From Sphingosinicella sp. (GTDB lineage Bacteria; Pseudomonadota; Alphaproteobacteria; Sphingomonadales; Sphingomonadaceae): a stretch of DNA of 45,562 nucleotides. The stretch's first letter is position 1. Every line of letters begins with the position of its first letter. The DNA is taken from assembly GCA_016793845.1 (NCBI GenBank), contig JAEULI010000021.1, forward strand, positions 1-45,562, given 5' to 3'. Made by a program: the position numbers and the translations under genes. The notes under the pieces were generated by a model. It was given only the letters and a program-made list of their open reading frames with translations, was not told the DNA's origin and did not search any database. Of the stretch, positions 9,335-18,155 are shown one piece after another.

Positions 9335-9964
9335 ATGTTGGCACGCGCGCAGTTTCAACGGCTGGATCCCGATTTTCGGCGCCAAAGCCTGATCGAGGCG
9401 ACCGCGCGCTGCCTTGCCCGCTACGGTATCGGCGGCACCTCCGTGCGGGTGATCTGCGCGGAGGCGGGTGTTTCGGCGGGGTTGCTGCGCCACTATTTCG
9501 CGGGGATCGACGAGCTTGTCGCCGAAACCTATGCCGACGTTGGCGACACGCTCGTGGCGAACATGATCGCGGCGGCGGACAAGGCGGGGCCGGACCCACG
9601 CGAGCAGCTGCGCGCCTTCGTGATGGCAAGCTTCAAGCCGCCGATTGCCGATCCGGACCTTCTCGCGACGTGGCTCGCTTTCTGGAGCCTCATCAAGAGC
9701 GACCCACGTATCCGCGAGCTTCACACCGAAAACTACGCGAGCCACCGGCGGCCGGTGGAGAGGATGGTCGCGGAAATCCTGGGGCCCGAGGCGAGCGATG
9801 TGGACGTGCGGCTGACGGCTGTCGGCGTGACGGCACTCGTGGACGGGCTCTGGCTGGAAATCTGCCTCGATGCCTCGAGCTTCACGCCCGAAGAGGCGTC
9901 GCGCATTGCCGACAAGTGGCTGAACACGCTGGTCGGCGACCCGCTGAAAGTGCTTGCCGACTGA
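9335..9964 (+). CDS. TetR/AcrR-family regulator, BetI-like
   Basis: A 209-residue one-component regulator. The N-terminal helix-turn-helix is clear in ATARCLARYGIGGTSVRVIC followed by EAGVSAGLLRHYFAGIDEL (about residues 20-62). The C-terminal half (WLAFWSLIKSDPRIRELH and a WLEICLDASSFTPEEA segment) is of the BetI/TetR_C_6 type, which commonly binds small amine- or choline-like ligands. The ATG is preceded by GGGAGGG. It sits directly after the permease and is probably in the same transcript. By position it may control the permease, receptor and divergent amine-catabolism genes, but no operator has been demonstrated. Confidence 0.88.
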   Translation: MLARAQFQRLDPDFRRQSLIEATARCLARYGIGGTSVRVICAEAGVSAGLLRHYFAGIDELVAETYADVGDTLVANMIAAADKAGPDPREQLRAFVMASFKPPIADPDLLATWLAFWSLIKSDPRIRELHTENYASHRRPVERMVAEILGPEASDVDVRLTAVGVTALVDGLWLEICLDASSFTPEEASRIADKWLNTLVGDPLKVLAD

Positions 9965-9979
9965 CGCACCGATTTCTTA

Positions 9980-9996
9980 CACCTGTAAAACAGGTG
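9980..9996 (+). promoter_or_regulatory. perfect inverted repeat overlapping the M20 peptidase ribosome-binding region
   Basis: CACCTGT, AAA, ACAGGTG: 7-bp perfect arms with a 3-base centre, 16 bases after the TetR stop and 13 before the peptidase start. The right arm runs into GGTGGGAG, the probable Shine-Dalgarno sequence. A folded RNA would therefore partly occlude ribosome binding. As DNA it could be an operator. No T-tract follows. Confidence 0.45.
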
Positions 9997-10009
9997 GGAG
10001 ATTCTTCGA

Positions 10010-11380
10010 ATGCTGAAAACCGGAACTTCGTTCGTCCTCGCGGCCCTGCTGGCGGCTGCCCCGACGCTGGCCGCAACCCCCGCGCAGATCGACGGCGCCA
10101 AGGCCATGCTCGGTAAATCGATCGCTATTCCGACCGTCGCGGGACGTGGGCAGGTGCCGGTGTACGCGGCCTATCTGGCGGATGAACTGAAGAGCGCCGG
10201 TTTCAAGGACAGCGAGATCAGCATCGAGCCGCTCGGCGAAACCGCCTCGCTGATCCTGACGTGGAAGGGCGCGGGCAAGAAGAAGCCAATCGTGCTCAAC
10301 GCGCACATGGATGTGGTGGAGGCGAAGCGCGAGGATTGGGAACGCGACCCGTTCGTGATGGCTGAAGACGGCGGCTACCTGTTCGGGCGCGGTATCAGCG
10401 ACAACAAGTTCGATGTCGTGATGCTCGTGCAGACGCTGATGAGCCTGAAGCGCGAGGGCTTCAAACCTTCCCGCGATATCGTGCTGTTCCTGACCGGCGA
10501 CGAGGAAACCGCGCAGAAGACCGTGGCGGCGATCGCGCCCCGCTACAAGGACGCGGCGATGGTGCTGAACGGCGACGGCGGCGGCGGAACGCTCGGCGCC
10601 GACGGCAAGCCGCTCTACTATACGATGCAGACGGCGGAGAAGACTTACGCCGACTACAAGCTGACCGTGACCGACCCGGGCGGCCATTCGAGCGCGCCGC
10701 GCGCCGAGAATGCGATCCTGATGCTGGGCGCCGCGCTGAAACGGATCGCCGATGCGCCGTTCCCTGCCGAAACCAGCGAGACGACACGCGCCTATTTCGC
10801 GGCGTCGGCGAAGCGGACTCCGGGCGAGGCGGGCGAGGCGATGGCACGCTTCGCGGCCAACCCGAACGATACGGCTGCGGCGGATATCCTCGCGAAGTAC
10901 CCCGAGCACATCGGGACGACGCGGACGACCTGCGTGCCGACGATGATAAACGGCGGCCACGCCGAAAACGCGCTGCCGCAGCGCGCAGTCGCCAACATCA
11001 ACTGCCGCATCTTCCCCGGCACGGCGCCGGACGCGGTGCGCCAGCGGCTGCAGCAGCTAGCGGGCGACACGGTGGTGGTGACGCTGCCCGAGCCGTTTCC
11101 GCAAAGCTCCACATCGCCGCTGCTGCCCGAGCTGGACGCGGCGCTGCGCAAGGCCGTGGACGGACGCGCGAAGGGGCTCTCGATCATCCCGAGCATGTCG
11201 GCGGGCACGACCGACAGCCTGTTCTTCCGCGCCTCCGGCATCCCGAGCTACGGGGTTTCGGGCTTGTTCATGAAGCCGGATGACGAATACGCCCACGGTC
11301 TCAACGAACGGGTGCCAGTGAACGCCATCGGGCCCGCGCTCGATCATTACCGGACGTTGATCGTGACACTCGCTCGCTAG
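10010..11380 (+). CDS. secreted M20-family metallopeptidase
   Basis: A 456-residue zinc-dependent M20/M28-clan hydrolase with an N-terminal signal peptide (LAALLAAAPTLA, cleavage probably near residue 21), so it is periplasmic or exported. The metal ligands are visible: LNAHMDVVE (His99, with Asp101), GRGISDNKFD (bridging Asp), LTGDEET (catalytic/metal Glu165-Glu166), NGDGGGGT, and the C-terminal HGLNERVPV His. PGGHSSAPRAENA marks the start of the dimerisation domain. The family cleaves dipeptides or peptides or deacylates amino acids. Downstream of the receptor, permease and TetR genes, it may release amino acids for that permease, which is inference. The inverted repeat at 9980-9996 overlaps its ribosome-binding site. 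Confidence 0.9.
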   Translation: MLKTGTSFVLAALLAAAPTLAATPAQIDGAKAMLGKSIAIPTVAGRGQVPVYAAYLADELKSAGFKDSEISIEPLGETASLILTWKGAGKKKPIVLNAHMDVVEAKREDWERDPFVMAEDGGYLFGRGISDNKFDVVMLVQTLMSLKREGFKPSRDIVLFLTGDEETAQKTVAAIAPRYKDAAMVLNGDGGGGTLGADGKPLYYTMQTAEKTYADYKLTVTDPGGHSSAPRAENAILMLGAALKRIADAPFPAETSETTRAYFAASAKRTPGEAGEAMARFAANPNDTAAADILAKYPEHIGTTRTTCVPTMINGGHAENALPQRAVANINCRIFPGTAPDAVRQRLQQLAGDTVVVTLPEPFPQSSTSPLLPELDAALRKAVDGRAKGLSIIPSMSAGTTDSLFFRASGIPSYGVSGLFMKPDDEYAHGLNERVPVNAIGPALDHYRTLIVTLAR

Positions 11381-11395
11381 ATCGCTCTTCGCTTT

Positions 11396-11447
11396 GCGGT
11401 CTATGGCCCCAGTGGTACTGTCATCGGGGCATTTCTGGACAGACCGC
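11396..11447 (+). promoter_or_regulatory. two-tier inverted repeat abutting the FkbM gene start codon
   Basis: GCGGTCT (11396-11402) is complementary to AGACCGC (11441-11447). Just inside it, ATG-G-CCCC (11403-11410) pairs with GGGGCAT (11426-11432), leaving one bulged G and an 8-base asymmetric loop. The outer arm ends one base before the ATG at 11449. No good Shine-Dalgarno sequence is present, so this structure may control translation of the methyltransferase or be the edge of an inserted segment. Confidence 0.4.
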
Positions 11448-11448
11448 G

Positions 11449-12198
11449 ATGAAGACGTTTCTGAAACGGGCCTTCACGGACACGCTGCGTCGGCGTGAGT
11501 ATGAGTTGAAGGATGTCCAGCATCCTTTGCGGAAGGCGCCTGCGTTTTTCCGGGCAATGACCCCCAAGGGTCTCAGCCCCGGAACCGTGATCGATGTGGG
11601 TGTCGGATACGGCACCCCATGGTTGATGGACGGCTTTCCGGATGCGTACACGGTACTCGTGGAGCCCAATGAGGGATTTCGGGAACCCATCGATCAACTG
11701 ATGGCTCCCCGCCGGGGGGAAGTTCATTTCGCGGCTGCAGGGCGCGCTGCGTCTGAAATGGTGCTCAACCTGAATGTGCGCCGTCCGACCAGTTCCACGA
11801 TGTCGAAGCCATCGACACGTCAGGTTGACGAGTTCGCACGCCGCGGATGGACGCGCGAGACGCGCACCGTGACCGTGCCGGTCAAACGCCTGGATTCGTT
11901 CGACCGAACAGCATGGCCGAAACCTTACCTTCTGAAAGTCGACTCGGAGGGTTTCGAGCTGGAGGTGTTGGCGGGGGCGACGGGTCTGTTGCCGGATGTG
12001 CAATGCCTCATCGCCGAGGTTTCCGTGGCAGAGCGGTACGAGGGTGGATACGATTTCGCGACTTTCATCTCGGCGCTGGACGATTACGGTTTCCGAATGT
12101 TCGACATCACGGACATGCTCCAGTTCGGACGCAGCGGCAGACTTTCGACGATCGATGCGGTTTTCGTACCCAAAGGTTCGGCGCTTCTCGGTGCGTGA
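11449..12198 (+). CDS. FkbM-family SAM-dependent methyltransferase
   Basis: A 249-residue Rossmann methyltransferase. The SAM motif I is VIDVGVGYGTPWL, with VLVEPNEGF as the acidic residue that binds the SAM ribose. The FkbM signature is seen as VKRLDSF, then LLKVDSEGFELEVLAGA and LIAEVS. The family O-methylates polyketides, glycans or lipids; the substrate here is unknown. It stands alone between the M20 peptidase and an ABC exporter and is flanked by strong inverted repeats on both sides. By eye its codon choice is less GC3-biased than its neighbours. Both facts hint at separate acquisition, which is inference. Confidence 0.88.
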   Translation: MKTFLKRAFTDTLRRREYELKDVQHPLRKAPAFFRAMTPKGLSPGTVIDVGVGYGTPWLMDGFPDAYTVLVEPNEGFREPIDQLMAPRRGEVHFAAAGRAASEMVLNLNVRRPTSSTMSKPSTRQVDEFARRGWTRETRTVTVPVKRLDSFDRTAWPKPYLLKVDSEGFELEVLAGATGLLPDVQCLIAEVSVAERYEGGYDFATFISALDDYGFRMFDITDMLQFGRSGRLSTIDAVFVPKGSALLGA

Positions 12199-12202
12199 GT
12201 GC

Positions 12203-12232
12203 AGACGGTTTTGCGTTCGCTGAAAACCGTCT
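12203..12232. repeat. 10-bp perfect inverted repeat between FkbM and ABC-transporter genes
   Basis: AGACGGTTTT (12203-12212) and AAAACCGTCT (12223-12232) are perfect reverse complements around a 10-base loop. It begins five bases after the FkbM stop and ends 11 bases before the ABC ATPase ATG. Neither strand has a T-run after the stem, so it is not a textbook intrinsic terminator. It may be a transcript-end stabiliser, an attenuator, or an operator. Confidence 0.5.
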
Positions 12233-12243
12233 AAACACATCGC

Positions 12244-13179
12244 ATGTCCGTGCTTTCCATTTCCGGCCTTTCCAAAACCTACGCGGGCGGCTTCACGGCG
12301 CTGAAGTCGGTCGACCTTGAAATCCGCAAGGGCGAGATCTTCGCGCTGCTCGGGCCGAACGGCGCAGGTAAGACGACATTGATCTCGATCGTCTGCGGAA
12401 TCGTGACGCCCACGGCGGGTACGGTGATTGCCGATGGGCATCATATCCAGCGCGACTATCGTGCGGCACGGATGAAGATCGGGCTGGTGCCGCAGGAACT
12501 GCACACCGATGCGTTCGAAACCGTGTGGGCGACGGTGAACTTGAGCCGCGGCATGTTCGGGCGGGCGCCGGACCCGGCGCTGATCGAGCGGATCCTGAAA
12601 GACCTGTCGCTTTGGGAAAAGCGCAATTCGAAAATCCTCGAGCTGTCGGGCGGCATGAAGCGCCGCGTGATGATCGCGAAGGCTCTGAGCCACGAGCCGG
12701 AAATCCTGTTCCTCGACGAGCCGACCGCGGGTGTCGACGTGGAGCTGCGGCGTGATATGTGGAACCTCGTGCGCGGGCTTCGCGAGCGCGGCGTCACCAT
12801 TATCCTCACCACGCACTACATCGAGGAGGCCGAAGAGATGGCCGACCGCGTGGGCGTGATAAACAAGGGCGAGCTGATCCTCGTGGAGGACAAGGCTGCG
12901 CTGATGAAAAAGCTCGGCCGCAAGACGCTGACGCTGAACCTTACCGAGCCGCTCGCCGCGCTTCCGCCGGAGCTGGGCGAGTGGAGCCTGAAGCTGAAGG
13001 CGGACGGCAACGAGATCGAGTATGAATTCGACGCGAACGCTGAGCGCACGGGCGTGCCTTCGCTGCTGCGGCGGATGAGCGATATCGGGCTCGGCTTCAA
13101 GGATCTGAATACGGAGCAGAGTTCACTCGAGGATATTTTCGTCGGCCTTGTGACGGAACGGCAGGAGGCGCGGTCATGA
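12244..13179 (+). CDS. ABC-2 type transporter ATP-binding protein (YadG-like)
   Basis: A 311-residue ABC ATPase. Walker A is GPNGAGKTT, the signature is [16 protein letters not shown], Walker B is [12 protein letters not shown] and the switch His lies in [10 protein letters not shown]. The roughly 80-residue C-terminal extension is typical of the CcmA/YadG exporter class. It energises the membrane permease encoded next, whose ATG overlaps this stop by four bases. Substrates of such pairs are rarely predictable; drug, lipid or polysaccharide export are possible. No convincing Shine-Dalgarno sequence precedes the ATG, and a 10-bp inverted repeat sits just upstream. Confidence 0.92.
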   Translation: MSVLSISGLSKTYAGGFTALKSVDLEIRKGEIFALLGPNGAGKTTLISIVCGIVTPTAGTVIADGHHIQRDYRAARMKIGLVPQELHTDAFETVWATVNLSRGMFGRAPDPALIERILKDLSLWEKRNSKILELSGGMKRRVMIAKALSHEPEILFLDEPTAGVDVELRRDMWNLVRGLRERGVTIILTTHYIEEAEEMADRVGVINKGELILVEDKAALMKKLGRKTLTLNLTEPLAALPPELGEWSLKLKADGNEIEYEFDANAERTGVPSLLRRMSDIGLGFKDLNTEQSSLEDIFVGLVTERQEARS

Positions 13180-13943
13180 TCTTCAACCGCCACGCCGTGT
13201 GGGCGATCTACAAGTTCGAGCTGGCGCGCTTCCGGCGCACGGTCTGGACGAGCCTCATCACCCCCGTGATCACGACGACGCTCTACTTCATCGTGTTCGG
13301 CTCGGCGATCGGCTCACGGATGCAGGAAGTGGGCACGGTGCCTTACGGCGCCTTCATCGTGCCGGGGCTGATGCTGCTGACGATGCTGACCGAAAGCATC
13401 TCCAACGCTTCGTTCGGCATCTACATGCCGAAGTGGTCGGGAACGATCTACGAGTTGCTCTCTGCGCCGATTTCGGCGTTCGAGACCGTGCTCGCCTATG
13501 TGGGGGCGGCGGCGACGAAATCGGTGATCCTCGGCATCGTGATCCTCGCGACCGCGAACCTGTTCGTGGACATCGACATCGTGCATCCGCTGTGGATGCT
13601 GCTGTTCATGGTGCTGCTCGCCGTGACGTTCTGCCTTTTCGGCTTCATCATCGGTATATGGGCGAAGAGCTTCGAGCAGCTGCAGATCATTCCGCTGCTC
13701 GTGGTGATGCCGCTCACATTCCTTGGCGGCGCCTTTTATTCGATCGACATGCTGCCCGCCGCGTGGCGCACGGCAACGCTGTTCAACCCGATCGTCTATC
13801 TGATGAGCGGGTTCCGCTGGAGCTTCTTCGGCAAGGGCGACGTGAGCGTCGAACTCAGCCTGATGGCGATGTTCGGCTTCCTGACGCTCTGTCTCGCGAT
13901 CGTCTGGTGGATCTTCCGGACGGGTTACCGGCTGAAGAGCTGA
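13176..13943 (+). CDS. ABC-2 type transporter permease (YadH-like)
   Basis: A 255-residue inner-membrane protein with about six hydrophobic helices and the ABC-2 signature region ([25 protein letters not shown]; the conserved LGGAFY-type segment is diagnostic of YadH/DrrB-like permeases). It pairs with the ATPase encoded upstream through an ATGA overlap and should form the export channel as a dimer. Its last 19 bases overlap the 3' end of the convergent RND pump gene, so transcripts from the two sides are antisense there. Confidence 0.9.
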   Translation: MIFNRHAVWAIYKFELARFRRTVWTSLITPVITTTLYFIVFGSAIGSRMQEVGTVPYGAFIVPGLMLLTMLTESISNASFGIYMPKWSGTIYELLSAPISAFETVLAYVGAAATKSVILGIVILATANLFVDIDIVHPLWMLLFMVLLAVTFCLFGFIIGIWAKSFEQLQIIPLLVVMPLTFLGGAFYSIDMLPAAWRTATLFNPIVYLMSGFRWSFFGKGDVSVELSLMAMFGFLTLCLAIVWWIFRTGYRLKS

Positions 13944-16900
13944 GCGAAGGGTCTGCGCCGCCGCCGTCTGCGCGGGCGCGCCAGCAGCAGGTACATCACC
14001 GGCGTGACGATGCGGCTGAGCAGCGTCGAGGAGATGAGGCCGCCGATGATGACCCACGCCAGCGGCGAATAGAGCGCCGAACCGCCGAGCGCGAGCGGGA
14101 GAAGACCGCCGATCGCCGTGACCGAGGTGAGTAGCACCGGCAGGAAGCGGATCTCGCCCGCCTGCTCGATCGCCTCGCGCAGCCCGACGCCGCGGGCGCG
14201 AAGCTGCGACGTGAAATCGACGAGCAGGATCGAGTTCTTGATCTCGATGCCGATGAGCGCGACGAAGCCGATGATGCCCATGTAGCTCATCGGATAGCCT
14301 GTGAGCAGCAGCGCGATGATGCCGCCGAACATGCCGAGCGGGATGACGCCCGCGACCACGGCAACCTCGCGGAAGCGGCCGAATTCCGCAACGAGCACGG
14401 CCATGATGCTGAACACGGCGAGGAGCAGGATGCTGCCGATACCATCGAAGCTCTGCGCGCTTGCCTCTGCCTCGCCGCCGATGCCGAGGGCGTAGCCCTG
14501 CGGGAGTGTGAGGCTTTGCAGGCGCTCGACGACATCCTTGTTGACGCGGGAGGTAAGGTAGCCGGCCTCGGTCCACGCGGTGACGGTGATGTTGCGTTCG
14601 AGCTGGTAGCGATCGATGCGCGGCGGCACGCTCTTCAGATACGGATTGGCGACCTCCGCGAGCGGGATCGCGCTGCCGCTGCTGGTGGTGACGTAGACGG
14701 ATTGCAGCGCGGAAACGGGCTGCCGCTCTTCCATGGGAAGCCGAACGACGACGGGATAGGTATCGCCTTCGTCGTCGCGGAAGCTCGCCGCTCGCTCACC
14801 GGCGATGGCGAGACGCAGCGCGCGCCGGGGCTCGCCCGGCGGCACGCCGAGCAGCGCGGCCTTGTCCGCATCCAGCCCCAGGTCGAGGTCGACGCGGTCG
14901 ACCGCGAGGGGATTGTCGATATCGCGCGTGCCGGGTGTGGCGCGGATGATCTTCGCAACTTCGCCGGCGATCATCTTCAGGACGCCATTGTCCGGGCCGC
15001 TGATGCGGATGGCGATCGGCGCGTCGATCGGCGGGCCGTTCTCGAACTTGCGGACCGTGATGCGGGCGTCGGGATCGATGCTGAACTTGCCGCGCAGGCG
15101 ATCGAGCATCGCGTCGCTCTCTCCCGCGGTCCATTCGTTCATCACGACAAACACCGCGCCCTTGCGCGATTCCTCGGTGAGCGAACGCACGTTGTAGTAG
15201 ACCTGCGGGTTGCCCGCGCCGCTGTTTTCCATGAACGCGGCGACGCTGGTTTCTTTCGCCACTTCGTCCGCGACGCGGCGCACGACGCGGTCGGTCTGGG
15301 CGACGCTCGTCCCTTCGGGGGTTTCGACCTCCACCATGAAATAGGGCGCGTCCGACGCCGGGAAGAGCTGCCAGCCCGCGACCGGGATGAGGCCGAGCGC
15401 ACCGATGCACAGCGCCATAGAAATCGCGAGCGTGCGGTGCGGCTTTTCGAGTGCGTAATGCAGGACGGGCCCGTAAAGCCGGTGGATGCCGCGGGTGAGC
15501 GCCTTCAGGATCGGGTTGCCTTCAGGATCATCGTCGCGGCGCAGAACGCGGCTGGCGAGAAACGGGATGATGGTGAGCGAGACGACGAGCGAGGCTCCGA
15601 CCGTGTAGATGACGGCAAGCGGCAGCGAACGCGTGAATTCGCCCGCGCCGCCGGGGAGGAATACCAGCGGCAGGAAGGCGAACAGCAACACCCCCGTGGA
15701 GCCGAACACGGCGGCGGTGATTTCCTTTGTGCCGGAAAGCGCGGCGGCGGTGCGCTCCGCGCCCATGCGCAGGTGGCGGGAGATGTTCTCCGTCACCACG
15801 ATCGAATCGTCCACGATGAGCCCGAGCGCGAGGATGAAGCCCGACACGGAAAGCTGGTTCAGCGAAAAGTTGAATACGTGCAGCAACAGCACTCCGGTCG
15901 CGAGGCTGAGCGGGATCGAGATCATCACGATCAGCGAGGCGCGCGGGCCGAGCGGCAGCAGCGTGATGAGGACGAGGCCGAGCGCGATGCCGAAATCGCG
16001 CGCGAGCGTATCGAGTCGCGAGCGGATGTCGCGGGACTGATCGAAGCCGAGTTCGAGCTTGATGTCGGGCGGAAGCTGGCTGCGCGCCTGCGCGAGCGCG
16101 GTCTCGATCTCCTTGCGGATGCCGAGGACGTTGCCGTTTTCCTTCTGCATGGCGGTGACGAACACGGCGCGCTTGCCGTTGAAGCGCGTGATGTGCGTGT
16201 GTTCGGCGGTGGACCAGTTCACTTCGGCGACATCGCCGACGCGCACCAGTGTTCCGTCTTCGGCGCGGACCGGCACCGCGCGAATCTCGGCAAGGCCGCG
16301 ATAGGCGCCGCCGGCGTCGACGTTCAGGCGGTGCTCGCCCGAATGGACGGCGCCCGCGGGCAGATCGACGCCGCCGCTCTGAAGCGCAGTGACGAGCGAC
16401 GAGGGGGAAATGCGCAGCTCGGCGAGGCGCCCGCCATCGATGGCGATGCGGACCTCGGGGTTCGGCAGGCCGTAAATCTCGGTGGAGCGGATGCCGTCGA
16501 CACGCGAGAGGCGCTCGGACAGGTCGGTCGCGTATTTCTCCATGCGCCGCCACGAGGCGGAATCGCTGACGAGCGCGAGCTGGACGACGGCGGCATCGCT
16601 GGTGCGGACTTTGAGGTACTGGAGGCTGGCAAGGCCGGAGGGCAGGCGATCGCGGATGGCGCCGATCTCGCGCACGACCTCGTCGAAATGCTGCTCAGGA
16701 TCGCCGCCCCATTCGAACTCGGCGGTGATGACGGAGGCGCCGTCCTTCGAGGTGGAATCGACGTCGACGATGCCGTCGAGGCCCTTGATCACTTCCTCGA
16801 TCGGCTTTGCGACCGTTTCTTCCATGTCCTGCGCATCGGCGCCGGGCTGCGAGGCGACGACGAGCACGACGGGGATCGGCAGGTGCGGATCGACGGCGCG

Positions 16901-16999
16901 CGGGATGTTCAGGAAGGCGTAGATGCCGAGCGCGGCAAGCAGCGTGAAGAGAACGAGCGTCAGCTGCCAGCGGCTGACGGCGAAGCCGGCGAGGTTCAT
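13925..16999 (-). CDS. RND efflux pump, inner-membrane transporter subunit
   Basis: A 1024-residue AcrB/HAE1-class proton-driven transporter. It has the N-terminal helix followed by [17 protein letters not shown], the porter-domain repeat pattern, and the TM4 proton-relay motif [19 protein letters not shown] with its Asp pair. A second set of helices near the C-terminus includes [14 protein letters not shown]. Family length is about 1020-1050, so it is complete. The ATG overlaps the stop of the adaptor gene by the ATGA tetranucleotide. It should work with that adaptor and an outer-membrane channel; no TolC-like gene is present in the window. The substrate is unknown. Confidence 0.94.
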   Translation of the reverse strand: MNLAGFAVSRWQLTLVLFTLLAALGIYAFLNIPRAVDPHLPIPVVLVVASQPGADAQDMEETVAKPIEEVIKGLDGIVDVDSTSKDGASVITAEFEWGGDPEQHFDEVVREIGAIRDRLPSGLASLQYLKVRTSDAAVVQLALVSDSASWRRMEKYATDLSERLSRVDGIRSTEIYGLPNPEVRIAIDGGRLAELRISPSSLVTALQSGGVDLPAGAVHSGEHRLNVDAGGAYRGLAEIRAVPVRAEDGTLVRVGDVAEVNWSTAEHTHITRFNGKRAVFVTAMQKENGNVLGIRKEIETALAQARSQLPPDIKLELGFDQSRDIRSRLDTLARDFGIALGLVLITLLPLGPRASLIVMISIPLSLATGVLLLHVFNFSLNQLSVSGFILALGLIVDDSIVVTENISRHLRMGAERTAAALSGTKEITAAVFGSTGVLLFAFLPLVFLPGGAGEFTRSLPLAVIYTVGASLVVSLTIIPFLASRVLRRDDDPEGNPILKALTRGIHRLYGPVLHYALEKPHRTLAISMALCIGALGLIPVAGWQLFPASDAPYFMVEVETPEGTSVAQTDRVVRRVADEVAKETSVAAFMENSGAGNPQVYYNVRSLTEESRKGAVFVVMNEWTAGESDAMLDRLRGKFSIDPDARITVRKFENGPPIDAPIAIRISGPDNGVLKMIAGEVAKIIRATPGTRDIDNPLAVDRVDLDLGLDADKAALLGVPPGEPRRALRLAIAGERAASFRDDEGDTYPVVVRLPMEERQPVSALQSVYVTTSSGSAIPLAEVANPYLKSVPPRIDRYQLERNITVTAWTEAGYLTSRVNKDVVERLQSLTLPQGYALGIGGEAEASAQSFDGIGSILLLAVFSIMAVLVAEFGRFREVAVVAGVIPLGMFGGIIALLLTGYPMSYMGIIGFVALIGIEIKNSILLVDFTSQLRARGVGLREAIEQAGEIRFLPVLLTSVTAIGGLLPLALGGSALYSPLAWVIIGGLISSTLLSRIVTPVMYLLLARPRRRRRRRPFAQLFSR

Positions 17000-18045
17000 G
17001 TGCCGGAAACGGTCGGGGTGACGCGGCTGCCGTCGGTAAGCTGGCTGATCCCGGTGACGGCGATGCGTTCCCCGGCCTTGAGACCGGCGAGAACCGCGAC
17101 GCCCCGGTCATTCATGGCGCCCGTGACGATGCGGCGCGGCTTCACGCGCTTGCCGCTCTCATCGAGCACATAGACGAAGGCTTCCCCCGCGCGCGCTGCG
17201 AACACGGCGCTGCTCGGCACGAGCATCGTTTCCGGGCCACCGCCGCGCATGGAGAGCGTCGCGTGGCCGATCTGGCCCGACCTCAGTGCCGGATCGGGCG
17301 GGAGCGCGAGTTCGACCGCGAAGGTTCCGGTGCGGTCGTCGGCGCGGCCGGCGACTTCGATGATGCGCGCGGCGCGGGGGGCGGGGCCGAGTGCCGCGAT
17401 ATCGATGGGAATACTGCCGGTGCGGATGATGCCCGCGGCCTGCACATCAGTGATAGGGACGCGCAGCACGAAGCCGTCGCGATTGTCGCCGAAGCTGATC
17501 ACCGGCGTTCCGGCGTTCACGACCTGGTTCACCTCTGCGGAGCGGCGGAGGATATGGCCGTCCGCAGGCGCGACGATGCGGGCGGTGCTGGCGGCGAACT
17601 GCGCGGACGTGGTTGCAGCGGCGGCGGCGCGATAGGCGGCTTCGGCGCTGTCGAGCCGGGCGCGGGTGAGCCAGCCCTTGGCGAACAGGTCGCGGGCGCG
17701 GGCGAGATCGGCCTGCGCGCGGGTGCGTTCGGCGGCAGCAGCGGCAAGGTCTGCGCCGACGGTCGTGGTGTCGAGCGCGGCGAGGAGCTGGCCTTTCCGC
17801 ACACGGTCGCCTTCCTCCACCGCGATGGCGGCGATGCGTCCGGGTGTCGTAAAGCCGAGATCGATTTCGCGGCGCAGCCGCACGGTTCCGACCGCGCGGA
17901 AGGTGTCTGCACTTTCCACGGGCCGGGCTTCGGTTACCCGGATCGGCACGGGCGCGGCTTCGGACGGCTTTGCAGCCTCATCGCTCGCCGAACATGCGGC
18001 GAGACCAAGGAAGAAGGCCGCTGCGAAGGGCCGAACGGAATTCAT
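16996..18045 (-). CDS. RND efflux periplasmic adaptor (HlyD/AcrA family) lipoprotein
   Basis: A 349-residue membrane-fusion protein. Met at 18045 is followed by a short hydrophobic segment and a lipobox LGLAAC, with Cys18 as the likely acylated residue; a start nine codons further upstream is possible. The biotinyl-lipoyl-like half IAAIAVEEGDRVRKGQLLAALD leads to an alpha-helical hairpin rich in Ala/Arg (about residues 90-140). The beta-barrel and membrane-proximal domains follow (GERIAVTGISQLTDGSRV). It links the RND transporter, encoded next with a 4-base overlap, to an outer-membrane channel. The upstream 110-base intergenic stretch is relatively A+T-rich and should hold the operon promoter; TAGAAT on the minus strand is a possible -10 box. 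Confidence 0.92.
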   Translation of the reverse strand: MNSVRPFAAAFFLGLAACSASDEAAKPSEAAPVPIRVTEARPVESADTFRAVGTVRLRREIDLGFTTPGRIAAIAVEEGDRVRKGQLLAALDTTTVGADLAAAAAERTRAQADLARARDLFAKGWLTRARLDSAEAAYRAAAAATTSAQFAASTARIVAPADGHILRRSAEVNQVVNAGTPVISFGDNRDGFVLRVPITDVQAAGIIRTGSIPIDIAALGPAPRAARIIEVAGRADDRTGTFAVELALPPDPALRSGQIGHATLSMRGGGPETMLVPSSAVFAARAGEAFVYVLDESGKRVKPRRIVTGAMNDRGVAVLAGLKAGERIAVTGISQLTDGSRVTPTVSGT

Positions 18046-18155
18046 AGCGGCTGATCCACTTCCGAGTCGCACTCAGACGCAATACTGGACTGGTGATTCT
18101 AAAGGAAGATAGCCTCTAAAAATCTTAAACGATACGCTTCTGCATCAATGCGTTG

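Noticed and set aside
14516-17173. An 885-codon frame antisense to the RND pump
   Set aside because: It mirrors the codon pattern of the well-supported RND gene, is rich in Arg/Asp/Glu/His with no family signature, and has no ribosome-binding site.
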